64,000 nucleotides of DNA from Halomonas shengliensis (GCF_900104135.1 NZ_FNIV01000009.1:1-64000), one strand, 5' to 3'. Numbered from the stretch's first letter, positions 37,931 to 47,510 are shown. Numbers and translations are program-made. Notes: a model not told the origin generated them from the letters alone.

Positions 37931-39085
37931 TTAGCCCACCCGATGCCCCCAGCCGAGGTCGCGCAGCGGATGCGTCTCGGCGGACCAGGGCGACTGGAAC
38001 ATGGCGTCGAGGAAGGCGTCGGGGACGCTGGCCACGTCGGGGTGGGTCCAGCGGGGATTCTTGTCCTTGTCGACCAGCAGGGCCCGGACGCCTTCGGTAA
38101 AGTCACCCAGGCGGCCGCACTGCACCGAGAGCACCAGCTCGTCGCGGAAGGCGTCGGCGAGGCTGGAGTGGGCGTGGCGCTCCAGCATGCGCCACACCAG
38201 GTGCGCGCTGATCGGGCAGCCGGCGGCGAGACGTGCGCGGTTGGCGGCGAGCCACTTGTCGTCGCTGTCGTCGGCAAGAATCCGCGCCACGGCGGTCTCG
38301 ACGTCGACGTGGCCGACCAGCGCCTGGATGGCGTCCTGGTGCGGCTGCACCTGTCCCTTGGGGGCCTGGTCGCGGGCCTCGAACCGGTCGAGCACCGCCT
38401 GCACGGCGGCACGACGCGCCTCGGGGCCGCGGTCGCCGAAGTCGGCCTCGCCGAGTGCCTCGAGCAGGGCGTCGCGCCTGTCACGGGGCACGAAACGGTC
38501 GGCCAAACCCAGATCCAGGGCATCACGGGCGTTGAGCTGGGCGCCGGTGAGACCCAGGTAGGCGCCCACCCCGGGCGGCATTCGGTTGAGGAACCAGCTG
38601 GCGCCGATGTCCGGATAGAGCCCGATGGTGATCTCGGGCATGGCGATCAGGGTGGTCTCGGTGACGAGGCGGTGGGAGGCGCCGGCGGTCAGCCCCAGGC
38701 CGCCGCCCATCACGATGCCGTCGGCCCACACCATCACCGGCTTGGGGTAGGTGTGGATGCGGTAGTCGAGGCGGTACTCCACGGTGAAGTAGGTGCCCGG
38801 CAGCTCGCTGTCGCGACCGGCACCGCTGTTCTCGCCCTCCTCGGTGAGGGCGCGGTAGAGCGCCACCACGTCGCCGCCGGCGCAGAAGGCCTTCTCGCCG
38901 CTGCCCTCGAGCCACACGGCGACGATGTTGCGATCCACCGCCCAGGCGTCGAGCTTGGCCTCGAGCTGGCGGGCCATCTCCAGGGAGAGCGAGTTGAGCG
39001 AGCGCGGCGCGTTGAGGGTGGCGACGCCGATGCGGCCGCCACAGGCGGTGGGCCGCTCGTCGAAGATCACGGGAAGATCCGACAT
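37931..39085 (-). CDS. 3-hydroxyisobutyryl-CoA hydrolase (enoyl-CoA hydratase family)
   Basis: This 384-residue crotonase-fold hydrolase releases 3-hydroxyisobutyrate from its CoA ester. Oxyanion-hole and active-site blocks are AFCAGGDVVALYR and GIVMGGGLGLTAGASHRLVTE, followed by MPEITIGLYPDIGASWFLNRMP, which marks the HIBCH branch over ordinary enoyl-CoA hydratases. The C-terminal extension has the GCPISAHLVWRML and ELVLSVQC segments of that branch. It lies 27 bases downstream of the acyl-CoA dehydrogenase and feeds MmsB. Confidence 0.92.
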   Translation of the reverse strand: MSDLPVIFDERPTACGGRIGVATLNAPRSLNSLSLEMARQLEAKLDAWAVDRNIVAVWLEGSGEKAFCAGGDVVALYRALTEEGENSGAGRDSELPGTYFTVEYRLDYRIHTYPKPVMVWADGIVMGGGLGLTAGASHRLVTETTLIAMPEITIGLYPDIGASWFLNRMPPGVGAYLGLTGAQLNARDALDLGLADRFVPRDRRDALLEALGEADFGDRGPEARRAAVQAVLDRFEARDQAPKGQVQPHQDAIQALVGHVDVETAVARILADDSDDKWLAANRARLAAGCPISAHLVWRMLERHAHSSLADAFRDELVLSVQCGRLGDFTEGVRALLVDKDKNPRWTHPDVASVPDAFLDAMFQSPWSAETHPLRDLGWGHRVG

Positions 39086-39112
39086 CCTGGTTTCCTTCTA
39101 TTGGCAGCGAGC

Positions 39113-40279
39113 TTATTGAAGCGCTTCGATCACGCCATCGGCGAGCAGGCGCCGGGCCACGATCAGGCGCATGATCTCGTTGGTGCCCTCGAGGATCTGG
39201 TGCACCCGGGTGTCGCGCACCAGCCGCTCCAGGGGGTACTCGCGGATATAACCATAGCCGCCGTGCAGCTGCAGGGCCTCGTTGCAAACGCTGAAGCCCA
39301 TGTCGGTGGCGAAGCGCTTGGCCATGGCGCAGTGGGCGGGAGCCTCGGGGTCACCCTGGTCCAGGCGCCAGGCGGCCTGGCGCACCATCAGCCGGGCGGC
39401 GGTGAGCTCGGTGGCCATGTCGGCGAGCTTGAACTGCAGCGCCTGGAACTGGTTGAGCTCGCGGCCGAACTGCTTGCGCTCGGCGAGGTAGTCGCGGGAC
39501 AGGGTCAGCGCCTGCTGGGCGGCACCCAGCGAGCAGCTAGCGATGTTGAGGCGGCCACCGTCGAGGCCCTTCATGGCGAACCTGAAGCCCTCGCCCTCCT
39601 CGCCCAGGCGATTGGTGACCGGCACGCGCACGCCGTCGAAGCTGACCAGGCGGGTGGGCTGGCTCTTCCAGCCCATCTTCTCCTCATTCTTGCCATACTC
39701 GATGCCCGCGGCATCGGCGGGCACCACGATGGCGGAGACGCCACCGGCGCCGCTGTCCGGGGCGCCGGTGCGCGCCATCACCACCAGCACCTCGGTGCTG
39801 CCGGCGCCGGAGATGAACATCTTTGAGCCCGAGATCACATACTCGTCGCCCTCGCGGACGGCCTTGGTGCGCAGGCTGGCGGCGTCGGAGCCGGCGCCGG
39901 GTTCGGTGAGGCAGTAGGAGCCGAGCGCCTCACCCGCTACCATGGCCGGGACCCAGCGCTCGCGCAGGGCGTCGTCCCCCCAGCTGGCGATCATCCAGCT
40001 GACCATGTTGTGGATGGTGAGGTAGGCGGTGGTGGCCACGCAGCCCTGGGCGAGCTGCTCGAAGATCAGCGAGGCGTCGAGGCGCGAGAGCCCCAGGCCG
40101 CCGTGCTCCTCGGGGGTGTAGATGCCCAGGAAGCCGGCCTCCCCGGCGCGGCGGATCACGTCCACGGGGAAGTGGGAGGCGGCGTCCCACTCGGCGGCGT
40201 GCTCGGCCAGCTCGGCCCTGGCGAAGTCGGCGGCGGCCTGCGCCAGCGCCTTCTGGTCGTCGGTCAAGGAGAAGTCCAT
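39113..40279 (-). CDS. Acyl-CoA dehydrogenase, probable isobutyryl-CoA dehydrogenase
   Basis: This 388-residue FAD flavoprotein has CLTEPGAGSDAASLRTKA (substrate/FAD), FISGAG and WKSQPTRLVSFDGVRVP in the middle domain. The C-terminal helical domain has YLAERKQFG, QLHGGYGYIREYPLERLVRDTRVHQILEGTNEI; the catalytic Glu lies in the last block. Because the gene is followed by hibch and mmsB, isobutyryl-CoA to methacrylyl-CoA is the likely reaction. Start at 40279 matches the conserved MDFSLTDDQ N terminus. It is first in the minus-strand operon facing liuR. Confidence 0.9.
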   Translation of the reverse strand: MDFSLTDDQKALAQAAADFARAELAEHAAEWDAASHFPVDVIRRAGEAGFLGIYTPEEHGGLGLSRLDASLIFEQLAQGCVATTAYLTIHNMVSWMIASWGDDALRERWVPAMVAGEALGSYCLTEPGAGSDAASLRTKAVREGDEYVISGSKMFISGAGSTEVLVVMARTGAPDSGAGGVSAIVVPADAAGIEYGKNEEKMGWKSQPTRLVSFDGVRVPVTNRLGEEGEGFRFAMKGLDGGRLNIASCSLGAAQQALTLSRDYLAERKQFGRELNQFQALQFKLADMATELTAARLMVRQAAWRLDQGDPEAPAHCAMAKRFATDMGFSVCNEALQLHGGYGYIREYPLERLVRDTRVHQILEGTNEIMRLIVARRLLADGVIEALQ

Positions 40280-40417
40280 GGCAGTCCTCGTCTCGTCGTG
40301 GTGGCTCTTGTTGTCGTGGCGATGCTGGAAAAAGCGACGTGCATCAGGAATTGGTGTCGGAGCCCAACCTAGCACTTGCTTGGTTTTTACCCTATCACCC
40401 CATGGTCGAACAAGCAC

Positions 40418-40433
40418 TTTACGTTAACGTAAA
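40418..40433. promoter_or_regulatory. Perfect 16-bp palindrome, probable LiuR operator
   Basis: TTTACGTTAACGTAAA lies in the 222-base region between the divergent acyl-CoA dehydrogenase and liuR genes. It matches the operator described for LiuR, the MerR-family repressor of branched-chain amino acid breakdown. One site could control both directions. Confidence 0.85.
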
Positions 40434-40501
40434 CCTCGGCTAGTGTTGCCTGCAGGCGGGCGAGCCACGCGCCGCCAGCCAATAAAAAACGGAAGACGCC
40501 C

Positions 40502-40969
40502 ATGACTCAGACCACTTCCTCTCCGGCTAGCGCTCCGAACAGCGAGGCCCACCGGGACGGTCCCCTGCCCCGCCAGCGCCGTACCTACAGCATCGGCGAG
40601 CTGGCCAAGATGTTCGAGGTGACCAACCGCACCATCCGCTTCTACGAGCAGGAGGGCCTGCTGGCCCCGGAGCGGCGCGGCCAGACCCGCATCTATAGCG
40701 AGAAGGATCGGGTGCGGTTGAAGCTGACCCTGCGCGGCAAGCGCCTCGGCTTCTCGCTGGCCGAGATTCGCGAGGTGGTGATGATGTATGACGCCATGCC
40801 CGACGGTAACCGGCGTCAGCTCAAGCGTCTTCTCGAGATCCTGGCCAACAAGCGCGCCGATCTCGAGCAGCAGCTGGAGGATATCCGGCTGATGCAGCTC
40901 GACATCGACGACGTCGAACGGCGCGCCCGCGACGTCCTGGCGAGCCTCGGCGACGAGGCCAACGACTAG
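40502..40969 (+). CDS. liuR: MerR-family regulator LiuR
   Basis: This 155-residue protein has an N-terminal MerR HTH ([41 protein letters not shown], residues 29-70) and a coiled-coil C-terminal dimerisation helix (about 105-150). No metal-binding cysteines are present, so it is not a metal sensor. Its place beside acyl-CoA genes and a LiuR-type palindrome 69 bases upstream indicate the branched-chain acid regulator, probably responding to an acyl-CoA intermediate. GGAAG ten bases before the ATG is the RBS. Confidence 0.9.
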   Translation: MTQTTSSPASAPNSEAHRDGPLPRQRRTYSIGELAKMFEVTNRTIRFYEQEGLLAPERRGQTRIYSEKDRVRLKLTLRGKRLGFSLAEIREVVMMYDAMPDGNRRQLKRLLEILANKRADLEQQLEDIRLMQLDIDDVERRARDVLASLGDEAND

Positions 40970-41067
40970 CCGCCGGCCCGGATCGTGATCGTGTAGTCCC
41001 TGGACCTACAAACTGGACGTACAAACGTCGGACCAACAACTTCCAGCCACCATCGCGAGACGCACAC

Positions 41068-42759
41068 ATGACACGCCAACACACTCCCGCAAGCTACGTC
41101 AGCGGCATCAGCGACACCCCCCTCAAGGGGCAGACCATCGGCGACTGCTTCGATGACACCGTGGCCCGCTTCCCGGACGGCGAGGCCCTGATCAGCCGCC
41201 ATCAGGGGCTGCGCTACACCTGGAAGGAGCTGCAGGCAGCGGTGGACGAGGCCGCCCGCGCCCTGCTCGCCCTGGGCGTGAAGAAGGGCGAACGAGTCGG
41301 CATCTGGTCGCCCAACTGCGCCGAATGGACCATCACCCAGTTCGCCACCGCGAAGATCGGCGCCATCCTGGTCAACATCAACCCCAGCTACCGCACCCAC
41401 GAGCTGGAGTACGCGCTGAAGCAGTCCGGCACCTCGACGCTGATCCTGCAGGGCAAGTTCAAGAGCTCCGACTACGTGGCGACCCTGGCCGAGCTGGCCC
41501 CGGAACTGCGCGACGGCGGCCCCGGCACCTTCAAGAGCGCCAAGCTGCCCGAGCTCAAGCGGGTGGTGTGCCTGGACGCCGATCGCGCCCTGACCGGCAT
41601 GTTCACCTGGCAGTCGATGCTGGCCCACGCCGACGAGGTCTCCGCGGAGCACCTGGCCGAGGTGCAGGCGACCCTGCAGTTCGACGACCCCATCAACATC
41701 CAGTACACCTCCGGCACCACCGGTGCGCCCAAGGGCGCTACCCTCTCCCACCACAACATCCTCAACAATGGCTTCTTCGTGGCGCGCACCATGGCGCTCA
41801 CCGAGAAGGACCGCATGGTGATTCCGGTGCCGCTCTACCACTGCTTCGGCATGGTGATGGGCAACCTGGGCTGCGTGACCCACGGCGCCACCATGATCTA
41901 CCCGGGCGACGGCTTCGACCCCGAACAGACCCTGACCGCGGTCTCCGAGGAGAAGGCCACCACTCTCTACGGCGTGCCCACCATGTTCATCGCCGAACTG
42001 GAACACCCAGAGTTCGAGCGCTTCGATCTCTCTCACCTGCGCACCGGCATCATGGCGGGCTCCATCTGCCCCATCGAGGTGATGCGCAAGGTGATCGATC
42101 GCATGAACATGCAGGACGTCACTATCTGCTATGGGATGACAGAAACCAGCCCAGTCAGCACCCAGACCCAGACCGACGCGCCGCTCGAGAAGCGCGTCAC
42201 CACCGTCGGCACCATCCACCCCCACCTGGAGGTGAAGCTGGTGAGCCCCGATACCGGCGCCGTGGTGCCCCGCGGCGAGACCGGCGAGCTGTGCACCCGC
42301 GGCTACAGCGTGATGCTCGGCTACTGGAACAACCCGGAGGCCACCGACAAGGCTATCGACGAGGCGGGCTGGATGCATACCGGCGACCTCGCCACCATGG
42401 ACGACGAGGGCTACGTGGCGATCGTCGGGCGCATCAAGGACATGATCATCCGCGGCGGCGAGAACATCTATCCCCGCGAGATCGAGGACTTCCTCTATAC
42501 CCACCCGGCGATCTCCGATGTCCAGGTGATCGGCGTGCCCGACGAGAAGTACGGCGAGGAGGTGATGGCCTGGGTCAAGCTCACCGACGGCGAATCGCTG
42601 GACGAGGAGGCCCTCAAGGCCTTCTGCAAGGGCAAGATCGCCCACTACAAGGTCCCGCGCTACGTGAAGTTCGTCGACGAGTTCCCGATGACGGTCACCG
42701 GCAAGATCCAGAAGTTCAAGATGCGTGAGGAAGCCACCCACGAGCTTGGACTGGCGTAG
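41068..42759 (+). CDS. AMP-binding acyl-CoA synthetase
   Basis: This 563-residue ANL-family ligase activates a carboxylic acid to its CoA thioester via an acyl-AMP. The P-loop is [18 protein letters not shown], the A5 motif [10 protein letters not shown], the hinge region [20 protein letters not shown], and the C-terminal catalytic lysine lies in [12 protein letters not shown]. It resembles medium/short-chain fatty acid:CoA ligases often found in LiuR regulons. It follows liuR by 98 bases and ends at a strong hairpin, so liuR and this gene form one unit. Confidence 0.92.
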   Translation: MTRQHTPASYVSGISDTPLKGQTIGDCFDDTVARFPDGEALISRHQGLRYTWKELQAAVDEAARALLALGVKKGERVGIWSPNCAEWTITQFATAKIGAILVNINPSYRTHELEYALKQSGTSTLILQGKFKSSDYVATLAELAPELRDGGPGTFKSAKLPELKRVVCLDADRALTGMFTWQSMLAHADEVSAEHLAEVQATLQFDDPINIQYTSGTTGAPKGATLSHHNILNNGFFVARTMALTEKDRMVIPVPLYHCFGMVMGNLGCVTHGATMIYPGDGFDPEQTLTAVSEEKATTLYGVPTMFIAELEHPEFERFDLSHLRTGIMAGSICPIEVMRKVIDRMNMQDVTICYGMTETSPVSTQTQTDAPLEKRVTTVGTIHPHLEVKLVSPDTGAVVPRGETGELCTRGYSVMLGYWNNPEATDKAIDEAGWMHTGDLATMDDEGYVAIVGRIKDMIIRGGENIYPREIEDFLYTHPAISDVQVIGVPDEKYGEEVMAWVKLTDGESLDEEALKAFCKGKIAHYKVPRYVKFVDEFPMTVTGKIQKFKMREEATHELGLA

Positions 42760-42790
42760 GCGGCCAAGGGAAAAGTAGAAAGTAGAAAGA

Positions 42791-42825
42791 GAAACCCCGC
42801 GGGCCTCAAGGGCCGGCGGGGTTTC
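42791..42825 (+). terminator. Rho-independent-like terminator after the acyl-CoA synthetase
   Basis: GAAACCCCGC / GCGGGGTTTC form a 10-bp stem around an inner GGCC hairpin, 32 bases after the stop. The T-run is short (part of the stem), so it can act in both directions. Confidence 0.75.
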
Positions 42826-42903
42826 TGATTCTATGCACCGCCACCCGCCGGGAGGCCGACCAACTATGGCAGGAAGGCTGGGTGTGGTGGGAGGCTGGGG
42901 GCT

Positions 42904-43027
42904 GTGGTGGGAGGCCGGGTCCCCCGGGCGACTGGAGGCCGAAGGCCTCCCGGTACGTCTCCATACCTTGTCAACACCGCCGGGGCGCCTGGCGGCGCCA
43001 GTCGCGAGGCAAAGCCTCCCTCCTACC
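42904..43027. repeat. REP-like palindrome pair downstream of hpt
   Basis: A forward unit at 42907-42950 (stem CCGGGTCCCCCGG, second hairpin GGAGGCC/GGCCTCC) faces an inverted unit at 42981-43027 (stem AGGCTTTGCCT on the minus strand, second hairpin GGCGCC..GGCGCC). A partial GTGGTGGGAGG lies just before at 42885. The pair lies between converging transcription units. Confidence 0.85.
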
Positions 43028-43057
43028 ACAACGGCACCATCGCGCCACTCTTGCGGC

Positions 43058-43636
43058 TTACATCCCCTTGGGCGCGAAGATCCCCGGGGCGTTGCGCCAG
43101 TAACCCTTGATATCCATGCCGAAGCCAAAGACATAGCGGTCGGCGACCTCCAGGCTGCAGTAGTCGGCCTTGAGGCCGGGTACCGCCTTGCGGTCGTGCT
43201 GCTTGTCCACCAGCACCGCGGTGGTGATGCTGGCCGCCCCCGCCTCGCGGCAGTAGTCGAGGATGGCGGCGAGCGTCGCGCCCTCGTCGAGGATGTCGTC
43301 GACGATCACCACATGGCGCCCGGCCATGGGGATCTCCGGGGAGACGCGCCAGAACAGCTCGCCGCCGCGAGTCTTGCCGCGGTAGCGGGTGGCGTGGAGG
43401 TAGTCCACCTCCAGCGGGAAGCCGAGCCGGGTCAGCAGGTGGCCGGTGGTGATCAGCCCGCCGTTCATCACGCAGTAGAAGACCGGCAGCTTGTCGCCCA
43501 GGTCGCGGGTGATCTCGTCGGCCATGCGGTCGAGGGCGCCCTCCACCTCCGCCTGGCTGATCAGGCAGTCGGCGCTCTCCATCAGCTCGCGCATATGGTG
43601 CAGGGAGTCGTGGGTCTGGGGATCGAGTTGGGACAT
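43058..43636 (-). CDS. hpt: Hypoxanthine-guanine phosphoribosyltransferase
   Basis: This 192-residue purine salvage enzyme makes IMP or GMP from the base and PRPP. The PRPP motif is HVVIVDDILDEGATLAAIL, and the pyrophosphate loop region VMNGGLITTGHLL and the flexible-loop HATRYRGKTRGGELFW segment are present. The start at 43636 (MSQLDPQ) was chosen over one ten codons upstream because homologues begin near there. It lies downstream of nagZ on the same strand, 57 bases apart. Confidence 0.92.
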   Translation of the reverse strand: MSQLDPQTHDSLHHMRELMESADCLISQAEVEGALDRMADEITRDLGDKLPVFYCVMNGGLITTGHLLTRLGFPLEVDYLHATRYRGKTRGGELFWRVSPEIPMAGRHVVIVDDILDEGATLAAILDYCREAGAASITTAVLVDKQHDRKAVPGLKADYCSLEVADRYVFGFGMDIKGYWRNAPGIFAPKGM

Positions 43637-43693
43637 CGTCGGGCGTCTCGTGGTTAGGTCGAACATGGGTCAGCCCCCTCAGGGGACCGAGGT

Positions 43694-44758
43694 TCAGGTG
43701 GCTTGGTGGTCTGACCCCAGGGCCTCGAGGTGGGCGTGCAGGCGCCGCCAGCGGGAGAGCGCGGGCAGGCTCTCCAGGGTCGGGCGCGCTCGGGAGTAGC
43801 GCAGCCTGTTGAGGCGCGGTGCCGGCGAGTGCTGGCGACAGGCATCCAGAACCTCCAGTGCGGCGGCGCGGTCGTTGCACACCAGCAGCATGTCGCAGCC
43901 GGCGGAGAGCGCGGCCCGGGCGCGCTCGGCCGGGGAGCCGGCGGAGGCGGCACCGGCCATGCTCAGGTCGTCGGAGAAGATCACGCCCCTGAAGCCAAGG
44001 CTCTCGCGCAGCATGCCGAGCCAGGCGGGGGAGAAACCGGCCGGGCGCGGGTCGAAGGCCGAATACACCACGTGGGCGGGCATCATGGCGTCGAGCTGGC
44101 CGGCCAGGCGCTCGAACGGCACCAGGTCGTGGGCGCGCAGCGCCTCCAGCGAGCGCTCGTCGACAGGCAGCTCGAGGTGGGAATCGGCCGCCACGCTGCC
44201 GTGGCCGGGGAAGTGCTTGCCCACCGCCACCATGCCGGCCTCGTGCAGGCCGTCGATGAAGGCGCCGGCCAGGGCGGCGACGGTCTCGGGAAAGCGTGAG
44301 AAGCTGCGGTCGCCGATCACCGTGGAGGTGCCGCCGTCGACGTCGAGCACCGGGGCGAAGGTCAGGTCGAGGCCACAGGCGGCCATCTCCATGCCCAGCA
44401 GCCAGCCGCTGTCCTGGCACAGGCGGCGGGTGACCTCGGGATGGCTGGCGGCGTCACGTCCCAGGCGGCGCATGGAAGGCAGTCGCGTCACCCCGTCGCG
44501 GATGCGCTGCACGCGCCCTCCCTCCTGGTCGATCCCGATCAACAGTTCCGGGCGTACCGCACGCATGGCCCCGCACAGCTCGCGCACCTGGGCGGCGGCC
44601 TCGACGTTGCGGGCGAACAGGATCACCCCGCCCACCTCGGGACGACGCAGCAGCGTGCGTTCCTCGTCGGTCAGGCGAGTGCCCTCGAGGTCGAGCATCA
44701 CCGGGCCCAGCGGCGGAGCGGACGACGAACGGGGCGCTCGGGCGCTGGCGTCGGCCAT
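43694..44758 (-). CDS. nagZ: Beta-N-acetylhexosaminidase NagZ
   Basis: This 354-residue GH3 enzyme removes GlcNAc from anhydromuropeptides in cytosolic peptidoglycan recycling. Motifs are IDQEGGRVQRI near residue 78, KHFPGHGSVAADSH (catalytic His loop) and the nucleophile Asp in FSDDLSMAGA. The ATG at 44758 has GGGAGG seven bases upstream; a GTG two codons earlier would overlap the psrA stop but has almost no RBS spacing. psrA-nagZ order next to lexA is as in pseudomonads. Confidence 0.94.
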   Translation of the reverse strand: MADASARAPRSSSAPPLGPVMLDLEGTRLTDEERTLLRRPEVGGVILFARNVEAAAQVRELCGAMRAVRPELLIGIDQEGGRVQRIRDGVTRLPSMRRLGRDAASHPEVTRRLCQDSGWLLGMEMAACGLDLTFAPVLDVDGGTSTVIGDRSFSRFPETVAALAGAFIDGLHEAGMVAVGKHFPGHGSVAADSHLELPVDERSLEALRAHDLVPFERLAGQLDAMMPAHVVYSAFDPRPAGFSPAWLGMLRESLGFRGVIFSDDLSMAGAASAGSPAERARAALSAGCDMLLVCNDRAAALEVLDACRQHSPAPRLNRLRYSRARPTLESLPALSRWRRLHAHLEALGSDHQAT

Positions 44759-44760
44759 GG

Positions 44761-45426
44761 TCACGCCTCCCGTACGCCGGCGGGCGCCGGCGCGGGCAGC
44801 GGCGCCTGCATGGCGGCCACCACCACCGGCCGCAGCCGGCGCACCAGGTCGCGCACGGTGACGTGCTCGTTGTAGTCCTTCTCGGCGATGTCACGCAGAG
44901 CATCCAGCCCGGAGAGGGTGAAGATCACCGTGCCCAGCACGAAGTGCAAGCGCCAGAAGCGCTCGGCGTCGGGCAGTTCCGGCGTGGCCTGGCGGATCAG
45001 ATCGGTGAAGCGGGTGAAGACGCTGCCGTACTCCTCCTGGATGTAGCGGCGCAGGTGGCCTTGGGCCTGGCTGTAGGCGAGCCCCAGCAGGCGCATGAAG
45101 ACCTTGAGGCTGTTGCGCTCCGCCGGCACCTCCAGCACGCTGCGCGCCATGGTCTCGAGTAGTTCCTCGAGGGGAATGGCCTCGCCCCGATAACGGCGCT
45201 CGAGCTCATCCAGGGCGCCATGGAAGCGCTCGGTGAAGGGGTCGAGGTAGCGCGCGAAGACCGCCTGGATCAACGACTTCTTGGAACCGAAGTGGTAGTT
45301 CACCGCCGCCAGGTTGACCTTGGCCTTGCTGGTGATGGTGCGCAGCGATGTCTCGGCGAAGCCGCGCTCGGCGAACAGTACCTCGGCGGTGTCGAGAATC
45401 CGGGTGACGGTATCGTTCTGGGCCAT
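44761..45426 (-). CDS. psrA: TetR-family fatty-acid-responsive regulator PsrA
   Basis: This 221-residue TetR regulator has an N-terminal HTH (TRILDTAEVLFAERGFAETSLRTITSKAKVNLAAVNYHFGSKKSLIQAVF, residues 8-58) and a helical ligand domain. It matches PsrA, which senses long-chain acyl groups and controls beta-oxidation and stress genes. Identification is supported by its place between nagZ and divergent lexA, the pseudomonad arrangement. Two mirrored GTTTCAAAC/GTTTGAAAC sites in its upstream region suggest autoregulation. Confidence 0.88.
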   Translation of the reverse strand: MAQNDTVTRILDTAEVLFAERGFAETSLRTITSKAKVNLAAVNYHFGSKKSLIQAVFARYLDPFTERFHGALDELERRYRGEAIPLEELLETMARSVLEVPAERNSLKVFMRLLGLAYSQAQGHLRRYIQEEYGSVFTRFTDLIRQATPELPDAERFWRLHFVLGTVIFTLSGLDALRDIAEKDYNEHVTVRDLVRRLRPVVVAAMQAPLPAPAPAGVREA

Positions 45427-45453
45427 GGGCGGAGCGTCCGGTAATAAACATTT

Positions 45454-45462
45454 GTTTCAAAC
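45454..45462. promoter_or_regulatory. Candidate PsrA operator half-array, site 1
   Basis: GTTTCAAAC, 28 bases before the psrA start. Its decamer GTTTCAAACG recurs in opposite orientation at 45517-45526. Such short inverted motifs fit TetR-type acyl regulators. Confidence 0.55.
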
Positions 45463-45517
45463 GTGGCGCAATTCTACGCCAGACGCACGTTGCGGCTCAA
45501 CGCTGGTCCCACGCATC

Positions 45518-45526
45518 GTTTGAAAC
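45518..45526. promoter_or_regulatory. Candidate PsrA operator half-array, site 2
   Basis: GTTTGAAAC, the reverse complement of site 1, 64 bases away on the lexA side. It could let PsrA act on both divergent promoters. Confidence 0.55.
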
Positions 45527-45540
45527 GGCACGCAACATTA

Positions 45541-45556
45541 CTGTACGGAACAACAT
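45541..45556. promoter_or_regulatory. Imperfect SOS (LexA) box upstream of lexA
   Basis: CTGT-N8-ACAT, seven of eight conserved bases of CTGT-N8-ACAG, 48 bases before the lexA ATG and preceded by TA. A second CTGT at 45558 has no good partner. Autorepression of lexA-dinB is expected from family knowledge. Confidence 0.5.
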
Positions 45557-45603
45557 GCTGTATACTTGATCACTACGGTACTGCCATCCGCACAGGAGGT
45601 CCC

Positions 45604-46257
45604 ATGGCACGCCCCCTTACCCAGCGCCAGCAGAACGTCTACGACTTCATCGTCAAGACCATGCAGGAGCTCGGCTATCCTCCCACCCGCGCGGAGATCG
45701 CGCGCGCCCTGGGCTTCCGCTCCCCCAACGCCGCCGAGGAGCACCTGCGTGCCCTGGAGCGCAAGGGGGCCATCCGCATGATCTCGGGCACCTCACGGGG
45801 CATCCGCCTGCCCGCCCAGGAGGCGGAGGCCGAGGAGAGCGGCGACGAGGCCCCCTCCCAGGGCCTGCCGATCATCGGCGAGGTGGCGGCGGGCAGCCCG
45901 ATACTGGCCGCCGAGCATATCGACCGCTACTGCCCCCTTCCCCCGGAGTACTTCACCCCCCGGGCGGACTACCTGCTGCGGGTGCGTGGCCTCTCCATGA
46001 AGGACATCGGCATCCTCGAGGGCGACCTGCTCGCCGTGCACCGCACCGACCGGGTGCGCAATGGCCAGATCGTGGTGGCGCGCCTGGAGGAGGAGGTGAC
46101 GGTGAAGCGCTTCGAGCGCCACGGCCACCGCGTCACCCTGCGCGCCGAGAACCCCGATTTCGCGCCCATCGAGGTGGACCTGCGCCACGACCCGCTGGAG
46201 ATCGAGGGCGTGGGCGTCGGGGTGATCCGTGGAGGCAATGGCCAGGCCCTCTCCTGA
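45604..46257 (+). CDS. lexA: SOS repressor LexA
   Basis: This 217-residue protein has an N-terminal winged HTH ([31 protein letters not shown]) and a C-terminal S24 peptidase domain that cuts itself when RecA filaments form. The cleavage site Ala-Gly is in EVAAGSPI, the serine is in [12 protein letters not shown], and the lysine lies in [18 protein letters not shown] three bases before the ATG at 45604 is a near-perfect RBS. It overlaps dinB by 20 bases. Confidence 0.97.
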   Translation: MARPLTQRQQNVYDFIVKTMQELGYPPTRAEIARALGFRSPNAAEEHLRALERKGAIRMISGTSRGIRLPAQEAEAEESGDEAPSQGLPIIGEVAAGSPILAAEHIDRYCPLPPEYFTPRADYLLRVRGLSMKDIGILEGDLLAVHRTDRVRNGQIVVARLEEEVTVKRFERHGHRVTLRAENPDFAPIEVDLRHDPLEIEGVGVGVIRGGNGQALS

Positions 46258-47302
46258 GCGCAAGATCCTCCACGCCGACTGCGACTGCTTCTACGCGGCG
46301 GTGGAGATGCGCGACAACCCCGCGCTGCGCGACATCCCCCTGGCGATCGGCGGCAGCGTCGATCGCCGCGGGGTTATCGCCACCTGCAACTACCCGGCGC
46401 GGGCCTATGGCATCCATTCGGCGATGCCCACCGCCCGCGCCCTGCGCCTCTGTCCGCACCTCACCCTGCTGCGGGGCGACTTCGACAAGTACCGCGAGGT
46501 CTCCCGCCAGATCCAGGCGATCTTCCATGAGCTCACCCCCCTGGTGGAACCGCTCTCCCTGGACGAGGCCTTCCTCGACGTCACCGGGGTCGAGCGCTTC
46601 TCGGGCAGCGCCACCTGGATGGCACGCTGGATCAAGGAGGAGAGCCTCCGGCGCACCGGCATCACCGTCTCGGTGGGGGCCGCCCCCGCGAAGTTCCTGG
46701 CCAAGATCGCCAGCGACTGGGAGAAGCCCGATGGCCTGACGGTGATCCCGCCGTCGAAGGTGGACGCCTTCGTCAGCGCCCTGCCGGTCAAGAAGCTCCA
46801 CGGCGTGGGCCCCGCCACCGGAGCAAGGCTCGATGCCCTAGGCATCACCACCTGCGCCGAGCTGCGCGAGCTGCCCCTGGAGCGGCTGGTCGAGGAGTTC
46901 GGCAAGTTCGGCCGGCGCCTCTTCGAGCTCGCCCGGGGCATCGACGACCGGCCGGTGAGGGTCGAGCGCGAGCGCAAGTCGGTGAGCGTGGAGACCACCT
47001 TCGCCCGCGACCTGCCCGACCTCGCCCACTGCCGTGAGGCGCTGGTGCCGCTGTGCGAGAAGCTGGAGGAGCGCCTGGCCCGCCACGGCCACCCGCCGCT
47101 CGCCGGCATCGTGGTCAAGGTGCGCTTCGACGACTTCAGCCTCACCACCCTGGAGAGCCGGGGCCTGGCGCCGACGCCCGAGCACTACGCCCGGCTGCTG
47201 GAGCAGGCCTGGGAGCGCGGCCGACGCCCGGTGCGCCTGCTGGGTGTGGGCACCCGGCTGGTGGCGGCGGATGCCAGGCGCCAGCTTAGCCTGCCTCTTT
47301 AA
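46238..47302 (+). CDS. dinB: DNA polymerase IV (DinB)
   Basis: This 354-residue Y-family translesion polymerase has [20 protein letters not shown] (first catalytic Asp), the [12 protein letters not shown] motif (Asp-Glu pair), [14 protein letters not shown], the HhH region [16 protein letters not shown], and a little-finger domain to the end. The ATG at 46238 lies inside the end of lexA with GGAGG very close; a GTG at 46229 is the alternative. It is translationally coupled to lexA and so should be SOS-induced. The short C terminus lacks a recognisable clamp-binding tail beyond RRQLSLPL, which itself fits a QLxLxL beta-clamp motif. Confidence 0.95.
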   Translation: MARPSPERKILHADCDCFYAAVEMRDNPALRDIPLAIGGSVDRRGVIATCNYPARAYGIHSAMPTARALRLCPHLTLLRGDFDKYREVSRQIQAIFHELTPLVEPLSLDEAFLDVTGVERFSGSATWMARWIKEESLRRTGITVSVGAAPAKFLAKIASDWEKPDGLTVIPPSKVDAFVSALPVKKLHGVGPATGARLDALGITTCAELRELPLERLVEEFGKFGRRLFELARGIDDRPVRVERERKSVSVETTFARDLPDLAHCREALVPLCEKLEERLARHGHPPLAGIVVKVRFDDFSLTTLESRGLAPTPEHYARLLEQAWERGRRPVRLLGVGTRLVAADARRQLSLPL

Positions 47303-47510
47303 CTCCCCTGTAGCCGAACCCACACGCCGCCGACCAAAGTGCAAGGCCCGCCACCATGGGCCTCGCTTAACATTGTCGACAGTCTCGCGTAGAATCGCGG
47401 CCACCTGAGACGGGAGTTCACACCCCCTGTTCCACGCGCCAGAGGCTTGTTCCGGCGACGTTTCTGCCGGGTCGCGACACTCTGGCCCCACACGCAATGA
47501 GGGCCCTAAC

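Noticed and set aside
37943-39826. 627-codon open frame opposite hibch and the acyl-CoA dehydrogenase
   Set aside because: Antisense shadow of two well-recognised genes in GC-rich DNA; no family similarity, no RBS.
45541-45603. Second SOS box near 45558
   Set aside because: CTGT is present but there is no ACAG-like half at the right distance.
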